Below, in pieces: positions 55,268 to 58,497 of a stretch of 58,497 bases of DNA; positions within the stretch are counted from its first letter, which is position 1; each line of letters opens with the position of its first letter. The position numbers were made by a program, and so were the translations under genes. The notes under the pieces were generated by a model. The model saw only the letters and a program-made list of their open reading frames with translations, was not told the DNA's origin and ran no database searches. Where the stretch lies: NCBI RefSeq assembly GCF_019654915.1, contig NZ_BPET01000032.1, forward strand, positions 1-58,497, read 5' to 3'. This DNA is from Shewanella sp. MBTL60-007. Its GTDB lineage: Bacteria; Pseudomonadota; Gammaproteobacteria; Enterobacterales; Shewanellaceae.

Positions 55268-55864
55268 ATGTCTGAAACGGGTTTACCGACAGAGCAAACA
55301 CATTACCACTATGTAATTTATAAGCCCTTTCGATACTTAAGTCAGTTTGTACCAGAAAGCCGTAAGCGCAAACCGTTGCTGGGTGAGCTTTATGCGTTTC
55401 CAGCCAAGACAATGGCAATTGGCCGCCTCGACCATGACTCTGAAGGCTTGTTACTCCTAACTACCGATGGCATGCAGAGTCACCGTATCCGCAGCAAGTC
55501 GGTGGAAAAGGAATACTATGTACAAGTAGATGGTGAAGCGAGTGCCGATCAAGTACAACAGTTACAACAAGGGGTCGAAATCGGCATTAGTGGCGCTAAA
55601 TACCAGACCTTACCCTGCGAGGTTAAGTTATTAGTGCCTGAACCTAACCTTCCGGAACGCGGAAGAAAGGTGCGCGACGCTCGGCACGGCCCAACCAGCT
55701 GGCTTTCAATCACCATAACAGAGGGGAAAAACCGTCAAGTAAGAAAGATGACAGCAGCAGTAGGCTTACCGACCTTAAGATTAGTACGAGTCAGAATTGG
55801 TGCCATTCACCTTAAGCAGATGCAACCCGGTGAAGTTATCCCCGTGACTAACTTGGCGATTTAG
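55268..55864 (+). CDS. rluE: rRNA large-subunit pseudouridine synthase (RluE-like)
   Basis: The 198-residue RsuA-family synthase has YHYVIYKPFRYLSQFVPES, the catalytic motif AIGRLDHDSEGLLLLTTDG (Asp), VEKEYYVQVDGEAS and SWLSITITEGKNRQVRKMTAAVGLPTLRLVRVRIG. It lacks the N-terminal S4 domain, as RluE does, and likely makes pseudouridine 2457 in 23S rRNA. ATG 55268 follows GAGGAGCGCGACC; a TTG five codons upstream would overlap that ribosome-binding site. Confidence 0.87.
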   Translation: MSETGLPTEQTHYHYVIYKPFRYLSQFVPESRKRKPLLGELYAFPAKTMAIGRLDHDSEGLLLLTTDGMQSHRIRSKSVEKEYYVQVDGEASADQVQQLQQGVEIGISGAKYQTLPCEVKLLVPEPNLPERGRKVRDARHGPTSWLSITITEGKNRQVRKMTAAVGLPTLRLVRVRIGAIHLKQMQPGEVIPVTNLAI

Positions 55865-55896
55865 ACTAGAAGTAGTAAGTCGCTCGCAGCTATCAA

Positions 55897-58413
55897 TTAA
55901 CCGCCCTGCGAGCTATGCAAAAAATCTGACAGCTCTTCAACTCGTTTCGGTTTACTGTAGAAAAAACCCTGAACATGATCACACTGATTCTGTTTTAAGA
56001 AGTCGACTTGCTCTTGAGTTTCCACGCCTTCGGCAACCACTTTTAGATTCAAGGCATGGCCCATAGCAATAATCGCCTTAGCGATGGCGGTATTGTGAGT
56101 ATCGAAAGGTAAGCCTGCAATGAAGGATTGATCGATTTTAAGCTTATGGATTGGCAGTTTTTTAAGATAGCTTAATGACGAGTAGCCAGTGCCAAAGTCA
56201 TCGATAGATAACTCCACCCCCATCTGGCCAAGCTTGGCTAAGTCCCGGCTAACAAGCTCAGGATCTGACATCATGCAGCTTTCTGTCACCTCAAGCTCCA
56301 AGCTGCTGGCTGGCAAGCCAGTTTGTTTAAGGATCTCAGCAACCTCATCAACAAAACTGCTACGCTGGATCTGTTGACCAGCAACATTCACCGCGATTCG
56401 GCCAAAGCTAATACCTAGTTCACACCAACGCTGCCCCTGCTCACAGGCTCGCTTTAACACCCAGCGACCAATATCTTGAATTAAACCTATCTTTTCAGCC
56501 AATGGAATGAAGATAGCAGGAGAAACACTGCCAAATACGGGATCCTCCCAACGTAGCAAGGCCTCAAACCCCACAACTTCTCCGGTGCTAAAACAGAGCT
56601 TTGGCTGATACACTAAATGCAACGCATTGAGCTCTATGGCGTCATGAAGGGCACTCTGTAATTTGAGTTTAGCAACTGACTCCTGATTAAGGGACTCTGT
56701 ATAGAAGGCGCAGTTATTGCGGCCATCTTGCTTAGCTCTATGCATCGCGATTTCGGCATTTACCAGTAATCCGCTAGAGTCCTCGGCATCATCGGGGTAA
56801 ATCGCAACCCCCATGCTTGAGGTGAGGCGTGCCTGACCATGTTCACCTAAAATAAAAGGCTGATCAAACACCTTACGTAAGTTGTTAATCTGCAGCAGTA
56901 AGCCATCGTTACTGTCAATATTGGGTAGGAGTACAGCGAACTCATCACTGCCTAATCGAGCGACGGTAACTAAGTCATCTAAGATCAAATCAAAACGACG
57001 ACTCAGCTCAAGTAGAACCTCATCACCGACTGGGTGGCCATAGCTTTCATTTATATGCTTAAAGAGATCAACATCTATATAGACCAAGGCCAAACGGGTA
57101 TTGCAGTGACTTGCCTGCTTTAGCTCTTGCTCTAAGCCAGTATTGAGTGCCATACGATTAGGCAGCTTGGTCAGCGGGTCGTGAAATGCGACCTTAGCGA
57201 GTTCGGCTTCACTCTGCTTTTGCGCCGAGATATCGTTAAATACTGCGACAAAATATTGGATCAGATGCTCATCATCATAGACGGCGCTAATATTAAGCAG
57301 CTGTGGAAAGATGGCGCCACTCTTACGACGATTCCAGATCTCACCGTGCCACTTGCCTCTGCTGAGCAGGTCGCCCCACATCTTGGTAAAAAAGCTTTTC
57401 TCATGACGTCCAGAGTTAAGTACTCGCGGGTTTTTGCCTAACAGTTCCTCTTTCTTATAACCCGTAATCTTGCTAAAGGCACCATGAGCATCGACAATCG
57501 TTCCATCGACATCGGTAATGATCACTCCCTCTACCGAATTTTCGAAGACTCTCGACGCCAGTTCGAGCTGCTCTTTCGCCGCCTTATGTGATGAGATATT
57601 ACGCGAGATCCCAATCACTCCAGTGAGCTCCCCATCATCATTGATGGCTGGCACCTTAGTGGTCTCCAACCAAGAGTCTATATCACCAATATCTAGGCCT
57701 TCACATTCGCCGGCACTGACTTGTACTCCCTGACGAATAGACTCGATATCGCTAGCAATAAAGTGCTTAGCCAAGCGTGGCTCAAACAGCTCATCATCGG
57801 TGAAGTTGAGAATCAGCTCTCGTGGACGGTTCCAAGCAAGCTCTACGCTGTGATTTACCATCATGTAGCGGCCAGATTCATCTTTAATCCAGACATGCTC
57901 TTTCATGCAGTCGATAAAGGCCTGCAAACTTATCTGGCTGGCCTGATGACTCACATCACGCATACTGTTTTGGTCGCGCTTAAATTGACGATATATCTGA
58001 GCTAAATCCAGTTCTATGCTATCGGCAAAAACTTTCAATAACCGCCGGGTTTCAGCTTGTTGAGCGCGGACAGTAAGAGTCGGAATGTCTGTTGCTGGAC
58101 AGATACAGATATAGCCAAACAGAGCGCCTGCTGGCCAGTTGATGGGAAGTAAACATTGAATACTGGTATCGAGTTCAACTAGAGTTTCACCTTCATCAGG
58201 CTGCTGCCTAGGCAAATAGCGATAGACCTGCTTTCGGGTCAGTTGCAGCCTGTCCAGACTCTCCTGACTAATATTGGCATAGCCGATAGGAATAAACTTA
58301 TCGGTTTGATCTACCTGTAATAACGCGGCCCCGCACTGGGCTATTCGTGCCAGCATATCGATAGATTGCTGCCATTCATCCCGTTGTGCTTGCGTTATTG
58401 TGATATTAATCAA
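55897..58413 (-). CDS. GAF-PAS-PAS-GGDEF-EAL c-di-GMP signalling protein
   Basis: The 838-residue cytosolic protein has a GAF-like domain (about residues 15-150), two PAS domains (about 165-285 and 287-405; ITDVDGTIVDAHGAFSKITGYKKEELLG), GGDEF (about 410-570; LTKLPNRMALN, ARLGSDEFAVLLP, so GGDEF reads GSDEF) and EAL (about 580-830; GFEALLRWEDP, LELEVTES, IDDFGTGYSSLSYLKKLP, KVVAEGVETQEQ). The EAL motif is intact, so phosphodiesterase activity is likely; cyclase activity with GSDEF is possible. The GAF part resembles that of the 33409 gene. TTG at 58413 is the apparent start, behind AGGACATAGAG. Complete within the window. Confidence 0.9.
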   Translation of the reverse strand: MINITITQAQRDEWQQSIDMLARIAQCGAALLQVDQTDKFIPIGYANISQESLDRLQLTRKQVYRYLPRQQPDEGETLVELDTSIQCLLPINWPAGALFGYICICPATDIPTLTVRAQQAETRRLLKVFADSIELDLAQIYRQFKRDQNSMRDVSHQASQISLQAFIDCMKEHVWIKDESGRYMMVNHSVELAWNRPRELILNFTDDELFEPRLAKHFIASDIESIRQGVQVSAGECEGLDIGDIDSWLETTKVPAINDDGELTGVIGISRNISSHKAAKEQLELASRVFENSVEGVIITDVDGTIVDAHGAFSKITGYKKEELLGKNPRVLNSGRHEKSFFTKMWGDLLSRGKWHGEIWNRRKSGAIFPQLLNISAVYDDEHLIQYFVAVFNDISAQKQSEAELAKVAFHDPLTKLPNRMALNTGLEQELKQASHCNTRLALVYIDVDLFKHINESYGHPVGDEVLLELSRRFDLILDDLVTVARLGSDEFAVLLPNIDSNDGLLLQINNLRKVFDQPFILGEHGQARLTSSMGVAIYPDDAEDSSGLLVNAEIAMHRAKQDGRNNCAFYTESLNQESVAKLKLQSALHDAIELNALHLVYQPKLCFSTGEVVGFEALLRWEDPVFGSVSPAIFIPLAEKIGLIQDIGRWVLKRACEQGQRWCELGISFGRIAVNVAGQQIQRSSFVDEVAEILKQTGLPASSLELEVTESCMMSDPELVSRDLAKLGQMGVELSIDDFGTGYSSLSYLKKLPIHKLKIDQSFIAGLPFDTHNTAIAKAIIAMGHALNLKVVAEGVETQEQVDFLKQNQCDHVQGFFYSKPKRVEELSDFLHSSQGG

Positions 58414-58497
58414 CTCTATGTCCTATTAATCTTTCCACGATGGCTCAAAAGTACTCAGTCAATTATCCAAGTGCTCAATACAATAAAGTACTAAATA

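Overview
The window reads as chromosome of a marine gammaproteobacterium, most likely Shewanella. The grounds are a surface-type OmcA/MtrC-family multihaem cytochrome, the tktA/epd/pgk/fba order next to metK, DUF3016, DUF481 and VC0807-family proteins, membrane-bound ToxR-like regulators and several c-di-GMP-type signalling proteins. The species cannot be fixed from sequence alone. No rRNA, tRNA, CRISPR array, prophage or transposase gene was seen.

Layout. 1-558: tandem intergenic repeat. 559-4487: brnQ (-), tRNA methyltransferase and srmB (+). 4671-9082: two-gene RND efflux operon. 9289-12369: a radical SAM protein and a PAS/degenerate-GGDEF membrane sensor. 12394-16492: an unknown two-TM protein, a ToxR-like regulator with a membrane partner, and a DUF481 outer membrane protein (all -). 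16685-22930: fba, pgk, epd, tktA (all -). 23435-26024: metK behind MetJ-like boxes, a GNAT and a VC0807-family membrane protein. 26582-30458: a second ToxR-like regulator and an 11-haem outer surface cytochrome (both -). 31381-35719: DUF3016 lipoprotein, GNAT pair, GAF/degenerate-GGDEF protein, a long repeat block, small membrane protein and META lipoprotein. 35926-41249: dicarboxylate/amino acid symporter, small genes, then sdaA and sdaC for serine catabolism. 41804-47751: yjjX, MarR-GNAT fusion, aldo-keto reductase, and csdA and csdE separated by about 1.4 kb of repeats. 47802-55864: HNH protein, Tat-exported M19 homologue, PH protein, rlhA, cupin, nitroreductase, SRPBCC protein, nagB, rluE-like synthase. 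55897-58413: GAF-PAS-PAS-GGDEF-EAL protein.

The most unusual content is not in the genes. Four intergenic blocks (1-475, 19318-19712, 34325-35010, 45829-47245) are made of one modular repeat family. Its parts are CTAG-containing heptamers spaced 7 bp apart, which put TAG stops in all six frames; small hairpins whose loops, on one strand, are almost always GNA triloops closed by C-G (GAA, GTA, GCA, GGA); and a strongly strand-asymmetric pyrimidine/purine tract. Conventional GTAG-headed REP pairs are embedded in two blocks. The stop codons of epd and the GAF/GGDEF-like gene lie inside the repeat, and csdA ends exactly at its edge. Another hairpin array (25180-25322), a 266-bp MITE-like element (30837-31102), a minisatellite growing out of the 3' end of the M19 gene (49518-49772) and a decayed copy of the 3' end of the radical SAM gene (9937-9990) add to this picture of active intergenic remodelling.

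All calls are by eye from translation, motifs and context; no database search was run.
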